DNA of 64,000 nt from NCBI GenBank assembly GCA_021773075.1, contig JAJFKT010000014.1, positions 62,001-126,000 of the forward strand. The letters are read 5' to 3'. Positions 18,172 to 26,871 of this stretch are shown here, piece by piece. The notes under the pieces are model-generated. The model made no database searches. It saw only the letters and a list, made by a program, of their open reading frames with translations, and was not told the origin of the DNA. The position numbers and the translations under genes are program-made. Each line of letters begins with the position of its first letter. The stretch's first letter is position 1. The DNA is from Woeseiaceae bacterium (lineage in GTDB: Bacteria > Pseudomonadota > Gammaproteobacteria > Steroidobacterales > Woeseiaceae).

Positions 18172-18980
18172 ATAAAAACACCGTAAAACAAACGAGCTGC
18201 AGCGATCACGAGGAAAGCGCCGAAAAATATACTGAGTTTTTTCTCAGAAAACGAATGTGCTATTTTTGCGCCAATCGGTGCGGTCAAAACCGTCGCTGGC
18301 GCGATCAGAGCGAAGCCAATCATGCTGACATAGCCGAGGCTCCCTGGTGGAACGCGAACATCGTTCCAGCCAGTTACGATAAAGCCGATCGTTCCGGGCA
18401 GACTGATGACCAGTCCGAGCAGCGCCGCCGTACCTACCGCGCGATGGATCGGCTGATTGAACAGACTCAATATCATCACCGAGAACGTACCGCCACCAAT
18501 GCCCATCATGCTCGATAAACAACCGATCGAGGTGGGAATTAGGGCAACCAACGGTCCGCGCGGAACATCGTCAGTCAGATTACGGCTCTCCGAAAAAAGG
18601 ATCATCTTGAGTGCAATGGTGAGTGCCAGTGTTGCAAATATTAACGCCAATACTCGGCTATGCACTTGCGCGGCAATCCAGGCTCCAGCCAGGGCGCCGA
18701 GTAAAACAAACACAGACCAGCGCTTCACTATCGACATGTCCACCGCTTGACGGCGATGATGCTCGCGCGCGGAGGAAATGGAGGTTGGAATTATCGTTGC
18801 CAATGATGTGGCAACGGCGATGTGCATACGAATGGCCGGGTCGACGCCCATGAAGCCTAGCGTTAACTCCAGCACGGGCACAATGACAATGCCGCCGCCT
18901 ATGCCGAACAGTCCGGCCATGACGCCGGCGATACATCCCGTCGCCAACATCGCGGCGCCGAGCAACAACAGATTATCCAT
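18168..18980 (-). CDS. TauE/SafE family membrane transporter
   Basis: 270 residues, about eight helices, with the internal duplication of the family: 'GVMAGLFGIGGGIVIVPVL' near the N-terminus and 'SSMMGIGGGTFSVMILSLF' in the second half. TauE/SafE (DUF81) proteins export sulfite, sulfoacetate or other organic anions across the inner membrane. Substrate cannot be told. It is upstream of and overlaps the B3-like gene. The S-formylglutathione hydrolase gene, 24 bases upstream on the same strand, may share the transcript. Confidence 0.88.
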   Translation of the reverse strand: MDNLLLLGAAMLATGCIAGVMAGLFGIGGGIVIVPVLELTLGFMGVDPAIRMHIAVATSLATIIPTSISSAREHHRRQAVDMSIVKRWSVFVLLGALAGAWIAAQVHSRVLALIFATLALTIALKMILFSESRNLTDDVPRGPLVALIPTSIGCLSSMMGIGGGTFSVMILSLFNQPIHRAVGTAALLGLVISLPGTIGFIVTGWNDVRVPPGSLGYVSMIGFALIAPATVLTAPIGAKIAHSFSEKKLSIFFGAFLVIAAARLFYGVFI

Positions 18981-19004
18981 CGTCCTTATCGACCGATGAT
19001 CGAG

Positions 19005-19868
19005 CTAACGGCCGAGCTCGGCCGCATGAAATCTCAAGTGTTCCTCGATAAACGTTGAGATGAAATAGTAGCCGTGATCGTAGCCATCATGAATGCGCAG
19101 CTCGAGAGGGATGCCGCTCTCCTCGCACGCCGTTTTGAACAATTCAGGCTTCAATTGCTCCGCCAGAAAGGGGTCGGAAGCACCCTGATCGACGAGAATT
19201 TTGCTGTACGCATTTGGATCAGTGACGTTTCGCGCGACCTCGCATGAATCATAATCTGCCCAGGTCGACTTATCGTCACCCAAATAATAGCCCATGGCTT
19301 TTTGGCCCCACGGGCTATTCAGGGTTGTACATATTGGTGCGAACGCAGACAGTGACTTGAACATCGCAGGATTACGCAATCCGATCGTTAGTGCGCCGTG
19401 GCCGCCCATCGAGTGCCCGGTCAAACCGTGCCTGTCGGCGTCACCCGGAAAGTTTTCGAAAATGAGCGTTTGTAGTTCCTGGGTGATGTAGTCGTACATC
19501 TGGTAATGCTTTGACCAGGCTGCGGCAGTGGAATTAACGTAGAAACCGGCGCCCAGACCGAAGTCATAATCTGCATCCGGATCATCGGGGACGCCTTCGC
19601 CTCGCGGACTCGTGTCCGGTGAAACAAGCATGAGCCCAAGTTCCGCTGCAACGCGTTGCGCACCACTTTTCGTCATGAAGTTTTCTTCGGTACAAGTAAG
19701 TCCCGAAAGAAAAGTCAGTACGGGAACCTTGCCACTGGCCGCCTGTGGAGGCACGAATACGGAAAACTGCATATCGCAGTTGTTGACCGCAGACGCGTGC
19801 TTGTAAAAACCGATTTTTCCGCCGAAGCAGCTGGTCTCACTGACGGTGTCTATTTTTGAATTCGTCAT
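19005..19868 (-). CDS. fghA: S-formylglutathione hydrolase
   Basis: 287 residues, near the usual 275-290. An esterase-D-type alpha/beta hydrolase with nucleophile Ser153 in 'GHSMGGHGALT', acid in 'DQGASDPFL' and His in 'HDGYDHGYYF'; 'LSGLTCTEENF' near the N-terminus forms the oxyanion loop with the conserved Cys. It hydrolyses S-formylglutathione to formate and glutathione, the second step of glutathione-dependent formaldehyde removal. The usual partner adhC (class III alcohol dehydrogenase) is not adjacent. The 23-base gap to fabB suggests possible read-through from fabAB. Confidence 0.93.
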   Translation of the reverse strand: MTNSKIDTVSETSCFGGKIGFYKHASAVNNCDMQFSVFVPPQAASGKVPVLTFLSGLTCTEENFMTKSGAQRVAAELGLMLVSPDTSPRGEGVPDDPDADYDFGLGAGFYVNSTAAAWSKHYQMYDYITQELQTLIFENFPGDADRHGLTGHSMGGHGALTIGLRNPAMFKSLSAFAPICTTLNSPWGQKAMGYYLGDDKSTWADYDSCEVARNVTDPNAYSKILVDQGASDPFLAEQLKPELFKTACEESGIPLELRIHDGYDHGYYFISTFIEEHLRFHAAELGR

Positions 19869-19891
19869 AGCGGCGAATTATGCAGGATTTT

Positions 19892-21103
19892 CTATCGTTT
19901 CTGAAACACCAGCGTGCCGTTCGTGCCACCAAAACCGAAACTATTCGACATGACGGTCTTGAGTCCGGCGTTTTCGATCAACTCAGTCACAAGCGGTTTG
20001 CCTGCAACGGCAGGATCCGGGTCATTGACGTTGATTGACGGAGCGATGAAGTCATCCTGCATCATCAGCAGGCAGTGAATAGCCTCCTGAACGCCGGTCG
20101 CACCCAGTGAATGACCACACATCGATTTCGATGAGCCGAATCGTGGCATATCATCACCAAACAACGTCGACATACCTTCCACTTCCTTGACGTCGCCGAC
20201 CGGGGTACTTGTTCCGTGGGTATTGACGTAGTCGATCGGTCCCTCGACCGTAGAACGCGCAAGATCCATGCAACGCACAGCGCCTTCACCTGACGGGGCT
20301 ACCATGTCACTACCGTCTGAGGTCGCGCCGTAGCCAACCAGCTCGCCGTAAATCTTCGCGCCACGGGCCTCGGCGTGTTCAAGTTCCTCGACCACGACCA
20401 TTCCGGCCCCGGCGCCAATTACGAAACCGTCACGCGTAACGTCGTAGGGACGTGATGCGGATGCCGGGTCATCGTTGTACTTCGAAGACAACGCACCCAT
20501 CGCATCGAACAGACAGGCCAGCGACCAATGCAATTCTTCACCTCCACCGGCGAATAAAATATCCTGCTTGCCCAGCTGAATTTGTTCGGCGGCAGCGCCA
20601 ATACAATGTGCGCTGGTCGCGCAGGCTGAGGTCAGTGAGTAATTGACGCCCTTGATCTTAAATGGCGTTGCCAGGCATGCCGAAACAGAGCTACCCATGG
20701 TACGTGGCACCATGTAAGGCCCAATCTTTCGAACACCGCGCGATCGCAATATGTCGGCGCTCGCAACAATATTCGCACTTGAAGCACCACCCGATGCTGC
20801 GATGATGCCGGTACGGATATTGGAAATATCACTTTCTTCGAGCCCAGAATCTTCAATCGCCTGCTGCATGGCAATGTAAGCGTAGGCCGCAGAATCGCCC
20901 ATGAAGCGCAGAACCTTGCGATCGATAAGCTCTTTCGTATCAATATTCACGCTGCCAGAAATCTGGCTGCGCAAACCCATCTCTTTGAATTCCTCATTGG
21001 CAACAATGCCGGAACGGCCAAGACGCAGAGACTCGGTAATATCTTCTTTCGAATTACCCAAGCAGGAAACGGCACCAAGGCCAGAGATAACGACACGTCG
21101 CAT
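19892..21103 (-). CDS. fabB: beta-ketoacyl-ACP synthase I
   Basis: 403 residues, the FabB length. The catalytic Cys161 lies in '[13 protein letters not shown]', and the two His are in '[12 protein letters not shown]' and '[12 protein letters not shown]'; '[15 protein letters not shown]' ends the thiolase fold. FabB condenses malonyl-ACP with acyl-ACP and is needed for elongating unsaturated intermediates made by FabA. It lies nine bases after fabA on the minus strand, the standard fabA-fabB operon that marks the anaerobic unsaturated fatty-acid route. Confidence 0.96.
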   Translation of the reverse strand: MRRVVISGLGAVSCLGNSKEDITESLRLGRSGIVANEEFKEMGLRSQISGSVNIDTKELIDRKVLRFMGDSAAYAYIAMQQAIEDSGLEESDISNIRTGIIAASGGASSANIVASADILRSRGVRKIGPYMVPRTMGSSVSACLATPFKIKGVNYSLTSACATSAHCIGAAAEQIQLGKQDILFAGGGEELHWSLACLFDAMGALSSKYNDDPASASRPYDVTRDGFVIGAGAGMVVVEELEHAEARGAKIYGELVGYGATSDGSDMVAPSGEGAVRCMDLARSTVEGPIDYVNTHGTSTPVGDVKEVEGMSTLFGDDMPRFGSSKSMCGHSLGATGVQEAIHCLLMMQDDFIAPSINVNDPDPAVAGKPLVTELIENAGLKTVMSNSFGFGGTNGTLVFQKR

Positions 21104-21112
21104 TAGTCGATC

Positions 21113-21664
21113 CTAGAAATTTTCGGTGGAAGTGAACAGGCCGACCTTGAGGTCTTCGGCTGTGTATATCTCGCGTCCGTCGACAGAAACCGTGCCATCG
21201 GCCATCGCCAGAACCAGCTTGCGCGCGATAAGACGCTTAATGTCCAGCTGAAACGTAACCAGTTTCGAGGTCGGAAGAATCTGACCTGTAAATTTCACAT
21301 TGCCTACACCCAGCGCACGCCCGCGCCCCGGATGACCGCCCCAAACGAGGTGGAATCCGACCAGTTGCCAAAGCGCGTCCAGCCCGAGGCAACCTGGCAT
21401 CACAGGATCGTCTTCGAAGTGACAGTCGAAAAACCAGAGGTCTGGCTTAATATCGAACTCGGCTTTGATTTCGCCTTTGCCGTACTTACCGGTGTCGTCG
21501 GTGATCAGGGTCACGCGATCAGTCATAAGCATCGGCGGCAAGGGGAGTCGGCCGTTTTCCTTGCCGAATAACTCGCCGTGCGCGCAGCGAAGCAAATCAT
21601 CGTAGTCGTAAGCGTTCTGGCGCTCGGATATTTGAGCCACCGCAGAAGTGTTTGAATTTGTCAT
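21113..21664 (-). CDS. fabA: 3-hydroxydecanoyl-ACP dehydratase/isomerase
   Basis: 183 residues (usual about 171-172 with a slightly longer N-terminus here). A hot-dog fold with the active-site His in '[24 protein letters not shown]' and the catalytic Asp in 'LDALWQL', as in E. coli His70/Asp84. It dehydrates 3-hydroxydecanoyl-ACP and isomerises the trans-2 to the cis-3 product, starting unsaturated fatty acids. GGAGG precedes the ATG. A 19-base perfect palindrome 26 bases upstream is a candidate operator. Confidence 0.96.
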   Translation of the reverse strand: MTNSNTSAVAQISERQNAYDYDDLLRCAHGELFGKENGRLPLPPMLMTDRVTLITDDTGKYGKGEIKAEFDIKPDLWFFDCHFEDDPVMPGCLGLDALWQLVGFHLVWGGHPGRGRALGVGNVKFTGQILPTSKLVTFQLDIKRLIARKLVLAMADGTVSVDGREIYTAEDLKVGLFTSTENF

Positions 21665-21689
21665 ACGCCCTCCGGCGTCAATGTGCTTC

Positions 21690-21708
21690 TATGCCCTGAC
21701 AGGGCATA
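21690..21708. promoter_or_regulatory. perfect palindrome upstream of fabA (candidate operator)
   Basis: TATGCCCTGACAGGGCATA is a perfect 9-1-9 inverted repeat, 26-44 bases before the fabA start codon. Its single-base centre is too short for a hairpin loop, so a dimeric repressor site is more likely than a terminator. fabA is under FabR/FadR/DesT-type control in other gammaproteobacteria. This sequence is not an obvious match to those consensus sites, so the regulator is unknown. Confidence 0.5.
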
Positions 21709-21769
21709 CGTAGCCATCAATTTTACGCCGATCGAGGGACTGGCAGTTTTGAAATTGCGCCATTTGGGC

Positions 21770-22840
21770 TCAGGTCTTGTCGTAGTCGAGAACGACCTCA
21801 TCGCTTAGTGGCGTGGATTGGCAGGCCAACACAAAGCCCTTTTCAACTTCCCAGGGTTCCAGCCCGTAGTTGGTCGCCATATCGACTTCGCCCTGTTGCA
21901 CATGCGTACGGCAGGTCGCGCAGACGCCGCCCTTGCATGAATACGGCAGCTCGAGACCGTGCTCCTTCGCGGCGTCTACAATATTTATTCCGGTACGCGG
22001 CATATCAAACGACTTCTTGTGCCCGTCCATGACAACCGTAATTTGCGCCGTGTCATCGGACACGACCGCCTGCGCCTCCTTCTCCCCTGCGGCACGACGC
22101 GGTGCGCCGAATCGTTCTGAGTAAATCTTGTCTGTGTCGAAATTTAACTCGGACAACGCAGTTGTGACCGACGCAATCATCGAGTCCGGCCCACAAATAT
22201 AGGCTTCGTCAGGTTCCGATCCGCTGCAAAAATGCTCAACGAGTTCACCAACCTTGGCATCGTCCAATCGGCCGCTCGCGATATCAAACTCCTGATCTTC
22301 ACGACTGAATAGAAAATGCAGTTGTAATCGCTCGGGGTAGATATTCTTCAGCGCGAACAGGTCGTCAATGAACATTGTCGTAGCTTGCGTACGGTTACCG
22401 TAGAACAAGGCAAAGCGACTGTTGGGTTCCCCCTGCAATACGGTTCTAATTATCGAGAGAATGGGCGTTATGCCGCTACCCGCGGCGAAGCCGAGATACT
22501 GTTTCTTGCTATTGGGGTCGAGTGCCGCGTGAAACCGCCCGGTCGGCGGCCGGACATCCAACGAATCACCGGCCTCGAGCTCGTTGGCCACGAATTCCGA
22601 AAACTGACCGCCGGGCTGTACTCGTACGCCGATCTGCAATGGCCACTCTCCGTGTGCCGAGCATATGCTGTAGGTACGTCGTATCTTCTTGCCGTCACGT
22701 TCAATTTGAATAGGCAGGTGCTGCCCCGCCTGAAATGCATATTCGCTACGCAGGTTCTCAGGCACTTCGAGCGCGAGCCGAATTGAATCCCGTGTTTCCT
22801 GGTGCTTTTCAGCGACGAGTAATGAGTGAAATTCAATCAT
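21770..22840 (-). CDS. paaE: phenylacetyl-CoA epoxidase reductase subunit
   Basis: 356 residues. I choose the ATG at 22840, which overlaps the paaD stop (ATGA) and gives 'MIEFHSLLVAEK' as in known PaaE; a GTG two codons earlier is possible. N-terminal ferredoxin-reductase module with FAD motif 'RRTYSICS' and 'GFAAGSGITPILSI'; C-terminal plant-type [2Fe-2S] domain with 'CKGGVCATCRTHV' and a last Cys in 'LACQSTPL'. It passes electrons from NADPH to the PaaABC epoxidase. It is the last gene of paaABCDE. Confidence 0.95.
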   Translation of the reverse strand: MIEFHSLLVAEKHQETRDSIRLALEVPENLRSEYAFQAGQHLPIQIERDGKKIRRTYSICSAHGEWPLQIGVRVQPGGQFSEFVANELEAGDSLDVRPPTGRFHAALDPNSKKQYLGFAAGSGITPILSIIRTVLQGEPNSRFALFYGNRTQATTMFIDDLFALKNIYPERLQLHFLFSREDQEFDIASGRLDDAKVGELVEHFCSGSEPDEAYICGPDSMIASVTTALSELNFDTDKIYSERFGAPRRAAGEKEAQAVVSDDTAQITVVMDGHKKSFDMPRTGINIVDAAKEHGLELPYSCKGGVCATCRTHVQQGEVDMATNYGLEPWEVEKGFVLACQSTPLSDEVVLDYDKT

Positions 22841-23298
22841 AGACACTTAAAATATTCGAAGGGTTCGAGGCAATCAGTACAGCGCCATGACGCCTTGCAC
22901 GCGGTCGAACCAAACTCACTAACGAGTTCCGTTTTCAGCGACGTACATTGGGGGCATGCAATGTCTTGACTACGAGTCGGCGGAGCAATGCCATAGCGAA
23001 GCAACTTTTCGCGGCCCTCCTCGCTGATCCAGTCTGTTGTCCATGGCGGTGACAGGACTCTCTCGATCAAAATTTCACCGACTCCGTGCTTTCTCAAGGC
23101 CGAATGCACGGAGGATTCAATCGCTTCTGTAGCCGGGCAACCTGAGTAAGTAGGAGCAAGTGTCACCGTTACCGAGTCATCGATCGTAACGTCACGAACA
23201 ATACCCAGATCCAGAATACTGAGAACTGGAATCTCGGGGTCCGGAACATCCGCGAGCCATTCGTAGACCTGTTTCTTGCTGATAGTGTCTACTACCAT
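22837..23298 (-). CDS. paaD: phenylacetyl-CoA epoxidase subunit PaaD
   Basis: 153 residues. The N-terminal DUF59/MIP18 domain ('VPDPEIPVLSILDLGIVRDV', 'LAPTYSGCPATEAI') is that of PaaD and iron-sulfur assembly helpers. The C-terminal part has a four-Cys zinc-ribbon-like pattern ('CPQC' and 'CTDC'). PaaD is needed for epoxidase activity in vivo and probably assists metal-centre maturation. It overlaps paaC by seven bases and paaE by four. Confidence 0.94.
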   Translation of the reverse strand: MVVDTISKKQVYEWLADVPDPEIPVLSILDLGIVRDVTIDDSVTVTLAPTYSGCPATEAIESSVHSALRKHGVGEILIERVLSPPWTTDWISEEGREKLLRYGIAPPTRSQDIACPQCTSLKTELVSEFGSTACKASWRCTDCLEPFEYFKCL

Positions 23299-24050
23299 GT
23301 AGCACCGGGAAACGATCGCTGCAGATACTGCATTTCAGCCAGAAGAAAGCCGAGGTGTTCGCTGTGTTTCCCTTGCTTCCCACCGCTCGCCATCGACTGG
23401 TCCTCCGGCAGAACCAATGTCGCTTCCTTAACTGTCGCTGCAACGTCGCGTTTCCAAAGCGTATGGATTTCATCCAGGTCCGGGCCACCGAAGCTGTCGC
23501 GCAACGCCGTATCGATATCATCAACGATGAACATCTCACCTGAATATCGCCACGCTTCGTCGAGCGATGTCTGAACGCGATCATGGCTGAATTGCGTTCC
23601 GTCACCCAGCCGGACCAGCCAGCGTGCGCTATGCCGGCAGTGATACGTCACTTCCCTGACGGCTCGCGCCGCAATTTCTGCCAATCCGGTGTCGGAACAG
23701 TACGTTAAAGCATCGAGCACGTGCAGATAAAACGTTTCAAACAAGTACTGGCGCACCAGCGCATCGCCGAAATGACCGTTGGGCTGCTCCAGCAGCAAGA
23801 AGTTTCGAAACTCCTGTTCGTCGCGCATAAAAGCGAAATCGTCCTCGCTCCGACCCAGACCTTCGAGCTTGCCAGCGTGCGAGTACAACATGCGTGCCTG
23901 GCCGATGAAATCGAGCGCGAAATTTGCGTTCGCTAACTCTTCCTCAAGTTCCGGTTCAGCGGCAACCAACTCGACCATGCGCTGTGCAAGAATTAACGCG
24001 TTGTCACCCAGTCGCAAGGTGTATGCAAGCAGTGCCTGATCAGCATTCAC
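23292..24050 (-). CDS. paaC: phenylacetyl-CoA epoxidase structural subunit PaaC
   Basis: 252 residues, ferritin-like fold. The start is a GTG overlapping the paaB stop (GTGA), giving 'NADQALLAYTLRLGDNALIL'. PaaC pairs with catalytic PaaA but lacks its own full di-iron site; the conserved 'TYHCRHSARWLVRLGDGT' is recognisable. Its protein 'QRMVELVAAEPELEEELA' helix and the 'LGFLLAEMQYLQRSFPG' end fit the family (E. coli 248 residues). Confidence 0.95.
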   Translation of the reverse strand: MNADQALLAYTLRLGDNALILAQRMVELVAAEPELEEELANANFALDFIGQARMLYSHAGKLEGLGRSEDDFAFMRDEQEFRNFLLLEQPNGHFGDALVRQYLFETFYLHVLDALTYCSDTGLAEIAARAVREVTYHCRHSARWLVRLGDGTQFSHDRVQTSLDEAWRYSGEMFIVDDIDTALRDSFGGPDLDEIHTLWKRDVAATVKEATLVLPEDQSMASGGKQGKHSEHLGFLLAEMQYLQRSFPGATW

Positions 24051-24334
24051 AGGTTTTCGACTCCATCCGGTATTTCATAAAAGGTCGGATGACGGTAGAT
24101 CTTATCTTCCGCTGGCTTGAAGAACGCCGAAGTCTCGGCAGGATCGGAGGCTATGATTTTGTCCGACCGAACAACCCAGAGACTCACACCCTCGCTGCGT
24201 CGAGTATACGTATCGCGCGCGTTATCCAGTGCCATTTGATCGTCTGCCGCGTGCACACTGCCCGCATGGCGATGACTCAGCCCGGACTTGCTGCGTATGA
24301 AAACTTCGTAAAGTGGCCATTCCTGTTTCGACAT
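24047..24334 (-). CDS. paaB: phenylacetyl-CoA epoxidase subunit PaaB
   Basis: 95 residues from the ATG at 24334, chosen over a TTG five codons upstream because AAAGGAAAG sits at good spacing. 'PLYEVFIRSKSGLSHRHAGSV' is the conserved PaaB opening, and 'WVVRSDKIIASDP' the central part. PaaB bridges PaaAC heterodimers in the epoxidase complex and is essential for activity. It overlaps paaC by four bases and begins 12 bases after the paaA stop region. Confidence 0.94.
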   Translation of the reverse strand: MSKQEWPLYEVFIRSKSGLSHRHAGSVHAADDQMALDNARDTYTRRSEGVSLWVVRSDKIIASDPAETSAFFKPAEDKIYRHPTFYEIPDGVENL

Positions 24335-24345
24335 TGTCTTTCCTT

Positions 24346-25332
24346 TCAAGCTGCGGCTCGGGAAGCCTGTTTGCTCGCGTAAGCTTGCGCTGCTTCACGG
24401 ACCCAGGCGCCATCTGAGTGTGCTTTTTGCCGCTTATCCAGACGTTGCTTGTTGCACGGACCGTTGCCCGCGATTACGTCCATGAATTCCGTCCAATCTA
24501 TTTCACCAAAAGTGTAGTGGCCGCTTTCCTCGTCGAACCTAAGATCATCATCGGGAACGCTGATGCCCAGGAATTCCGCTTGCTGCACGGTGACGTCGAC
24601 AAACTTCTGCCGTAATTCGTCATTACTAAAGCGCTTGATCTTCCAGGCCATCGACTGAGCGGAGTGTTTGGAATTGGAGTCATTCGGACCAAACATCATT
24701 AACGACGGCCACCACCAGCGGTTCAGTGCATCTTGTGCCATCGCTTTTTGTTCGTCGTTACCGCGGCACAGCATGAGCATTATTTCGAAGCCCTGCCGTT
24801 GGTGGAAACTCTCTTCCTTGCACACCCGCACCATCGCACGTGCATACGGACCATAAGAGCAACGGCATAGCGGAATTTGGTTCATGATCGCCGCGCCATC
24901 GACCAGCCAGCCAATCGCACCGATATCGGCCCAGGACAGGGTTGGATAATTAAAAATGCTGGAATACTTGGCCTTACCGGCCAAAAGATCAGCAACCATT
25001 TGATCGCGTGACACGCCCAGTGTCTCAGCGGCCGAATACAAATACAGGCCATGACCAGCCTCGTCCTGCACTTTTGCCAGCAAAATAGCCTTGCGTTTCA
25101 ATGAAGGTGCGCGTGTCAGCCAGTTGCCTTCGGGCTGCATTCCAATAATCTCGGAGTGAGCATGCTGCGAAATCTGTCGCACGAGTGTCCGTCTGTAAGC
25201 CTCTGGCATCCAGTCCTTGGCTTCAATTTTCTCTTCAGCATCAATACGTTGCTGAAAGGCCGCCAGCAGCTCCTCGGTCTCGGCAACCGTGTGCTGCTCT
25301 TTACCTGCCTGATCCAGACCTTGTGTATACAC
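24346..25332 (-). CDS. paaA: phenylacetyl-CoA 1,2-epoxidase catalytic subunit
   Basis: 328 residues. I place the start at a GTG (25332), because GGAG lies six bases upstream; a TTG two codons earlier is too close to it. The di-iron ligands are in '[14 protein letters not shown]' (E-x-x-H) and '[14 protein letters not shown]' (E-x-x-x-H pattern) as in E. coli PaaA, and '[22 protein letters not shown]' is the typical N-terminus. With PaaB, C and E it epoxidises the aromatic ring of phenylacetyl-CoA using O2. It leads the paaABCDE operon. Confidence 0.95.
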   Translation of the reverse strand: MYTQGLDQAGKEQHTVAETEELLAAFQQRIDAEEKIEAKDWMPEAYRRTLVRQISQHAHSEIIGMQPEGNWLTRAPSLKRKAILLAKVQDEAGHGLYLYSAAETLGVSRDQMVADLLAGKAKYSSIFNYPTLSWADIGAIGWLVDGAAIMNQIPLCRCSYGPYARAMVRVCKEESFHQRQGFEIMLMLCRGNDEQKAMAQDALNRWWWPSLMMFGPNDSNSKHSAQSMAWKIKRFSNDELRQKFVDVTVQQAEFLGISVPDDDLRFDEESGHYTFGEIDWTEFMDVIAGNGPCNKQRLDKRQKAHSDGAWVREAAQAYASKQASRAAA

Positions 25333-25415
25333 GTGCAACTCCAGCTGACAAAAGCAATGTTCGCGGCGTTAATGTGTCACGGTTTTTTCCACTTTTCAAT
25401 GTTTTCTGTATCGCT

Positions 25416-25841
25416 TTACTCGGACAGGATTGCTTCACCGATACTGGTCGAGCGGCCGCGAAACAACGCCACCGGCTCGTTGCGCTGATTGTGAATCTTG
25501 ACAGTGTAGTAGCCTGACCGCCGACCGCGATAGTCCTCACTTGCTTCCGCGAGTAACTGGTCGCCAAGCAATGCGGGTCGCAGGAAATCAATGTGGCAGG
25601 ATGCTGCAAACGTCCGGTTGTTATAGCCATTGCACGCGAATGCGAATGCCGTGTCAGCAAGTGCAAAAACCAAACCACCGTGGCAAACGTTGAGACCGTT
25701 TACCATGTCCTCGCGAATTAGCATCCGGGAGCTTGCAGCGCCGGCACCGCTAACCTCCGTTTCAATGCCCAATGCGCGCGAGGCACTGTCAGCGCTAGCC
25801 ATTGATTCCGCGCAGCGGCGGGCAAGCTCATGCTCTGGCAT
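25416..25841 (-). CDS. paaI: phenylacetic-acid-pathway thioesterase
   Basis: 141 residues from the ATG at 25841; the longer frame would overlap most of the paaX 3' end. Hot-dog thioesterase: 'NVCHGGLVFALADTAFAFACN' holds the catalytic loop (Asn, His, Gly-Gly, Asp) and 'CHIDFLRPALLGDQLLAEA' the second strand. PaaI hydrolyses dead-end (hydroxy)phenylacetyl-CoA thioesters and so rescues CoA. Its start overlaps the paaX end by 14 bases, so paaX-paaI form one transcript running towards paaA. Confidence 0.93.
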   Translation of the reverse strand: MPEHELARRCAESMASADSASRALGIETEVSGAGAASSRMLIREDMVNGLNVCHGGLVFALADTAFAFACNGYNNRTFAASCHIDFLRPALLGDQLLAEASEDYRGRRSGYYTVKIHNQRNEPVALFRGRSTSIGEAILSE

Positions 25842-26796
25842 TATCGATTTTTCTCCGCTCAGTTGATCTTGGCCCACCCGTTCCAAGGCCTCCAAATCTT
25901 GACAGGAATGCCTTCGAAGGTGGTGGCAAAGGTCCATCAGCCGTCTCCATGACCTCTGTCGCATACTGGTCCGCAAGCTCGTACAAGGCCCGATACAGAT
26001 TTCGGCAAAGTTGGTATGCCGCCAGGCCGCGCCAGTCGGCAGGCAAAAGCTGTTGCGGCAACATGGGGTCCCGCAACAGGATTTTTCGGTACTCCTGAAT
26101 GAGCAATGTGCGAGCGATAAATGCTGTGTTATCAGGTATTTGACTGTTAGACGAGATAGCGCTCATCAGCGGCCGAAACATCCTCACGAATTCGCCATAG
26201 CGCTCATCAAGGTCCGCGAGATTCCAGCATTGATGTGCGAGTCGCCGCATTCCAGCTTCGTTACGGACGGTTTGACCATTGAGAACGACGAGCTCGTTTG
26301 CAATCCCCAGACGTTGAATCGTGACATCGAGCTCCGCCAAATCCGGGGCAGGATGGGCTAATACGTTGGCAGACATCGGCCCAAACCCTAACCAACCGCA
26401 CTCCTTGCGAACCGTGTCCTTCGTCGCCGTGTCGAGACCGGACAGCAACAGCAAACACCAGTGACCGTCCCAATCAGTAGCTGGCGTCCCGTAAATGCGA
26501 TGCGTGGCCTGATCGAATTGCTCTCGTCCAAGGTCCGTAAGGCTGTAGTAGGAACGACGGCCGACCTGCTCCGATCGCAACCAGCCGTCTTTCGACAGTC
26601 GAAACACGGAGGTCCTGACGAGCCGTTCATTAATTCCGAAGTTTGACATGACGGCGACCAGGCTCCCGAGCCACACTTTGCCGCCGCGCGGCGCGATAGC
26701 GTCACCAAACACTGTCGTTATGAGCGATCCGGAGCGTAATGTCGGCCGAGACTTGTAGTCATCGATCAGTCTCTGGCACAGAGTTTCAACCTTCAT
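25828..26796 (-). CDS. paaX: phenylacetic acid degradation repressor PaaX
   Basis: 322 residues from the ATG at 26796 ('MKVETLCQRLIDDYKSRPTL'). N-terminal winged helix ('FGINERLVRTSVFRLSKDGWL', 'GRRSYYSLTDLG') followed by the PaaX central and C-terminal domains ('DWDGHWCLLLLSG', 'LVRMFRPL'-like segments, 'LLIQEYRKILLRDPMLP'). PaaX represses paa promoters and is released by phenylacetyl-CoA. It is divergent from paaZ with a 75-base gap, so it probably controls both directions. Confidence 0.94.
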   Translation of the reverse strand: MKVETLCQRLIDDYKSRPTLRSGSLITTVFGDAIAPRGGKVWLGSLVAVMSNFGINERLVRTSVFRLSKDGWLRSEQVGRRSYYSLTDLGREQFDQATHRIYGTPATDWDGHWCLLLLSGLDTATKDTVRKECGWLGFGPMSANVLAHPAPDLAELDVTIQRLGIANELVVLNGQTVRNEAGMRRLAHQCWNLADLDERYGEFVRMFRPLMSAISSNSQIPDNTAFIARTLLIQEYRKILLRDPMLPQQLLPADWRGLAAYQLCRNLYRALYELADQYATEVMETADGPLPPPSKAFLSRFGGLGTGGPRSTERRKIDNARA

Positions 26797-26871
26797 TTGC
26801 TGCCCGCTTGCTTTCAACCGAGACGACCGTACAATCTGATACACTTTTTTTCAAATGTGGTTGCCTTTTGT
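26797..26871. promoter_or_regulatory. divergent paaX/paaZ promoter region
   Basis: The 75-base gap must hold both start regions. It contains TCTGATACACTTTTTTTC; a similar TGA-C/T-ACA-C/T-T string (GTGACACATT in the minus reading) lies upstream of paaA near 25371-25381. The shared TGAYACAYT core may be a PaaX half-site, but it is short and I cannot test it against other paa promoters. Confidence 0.35.
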
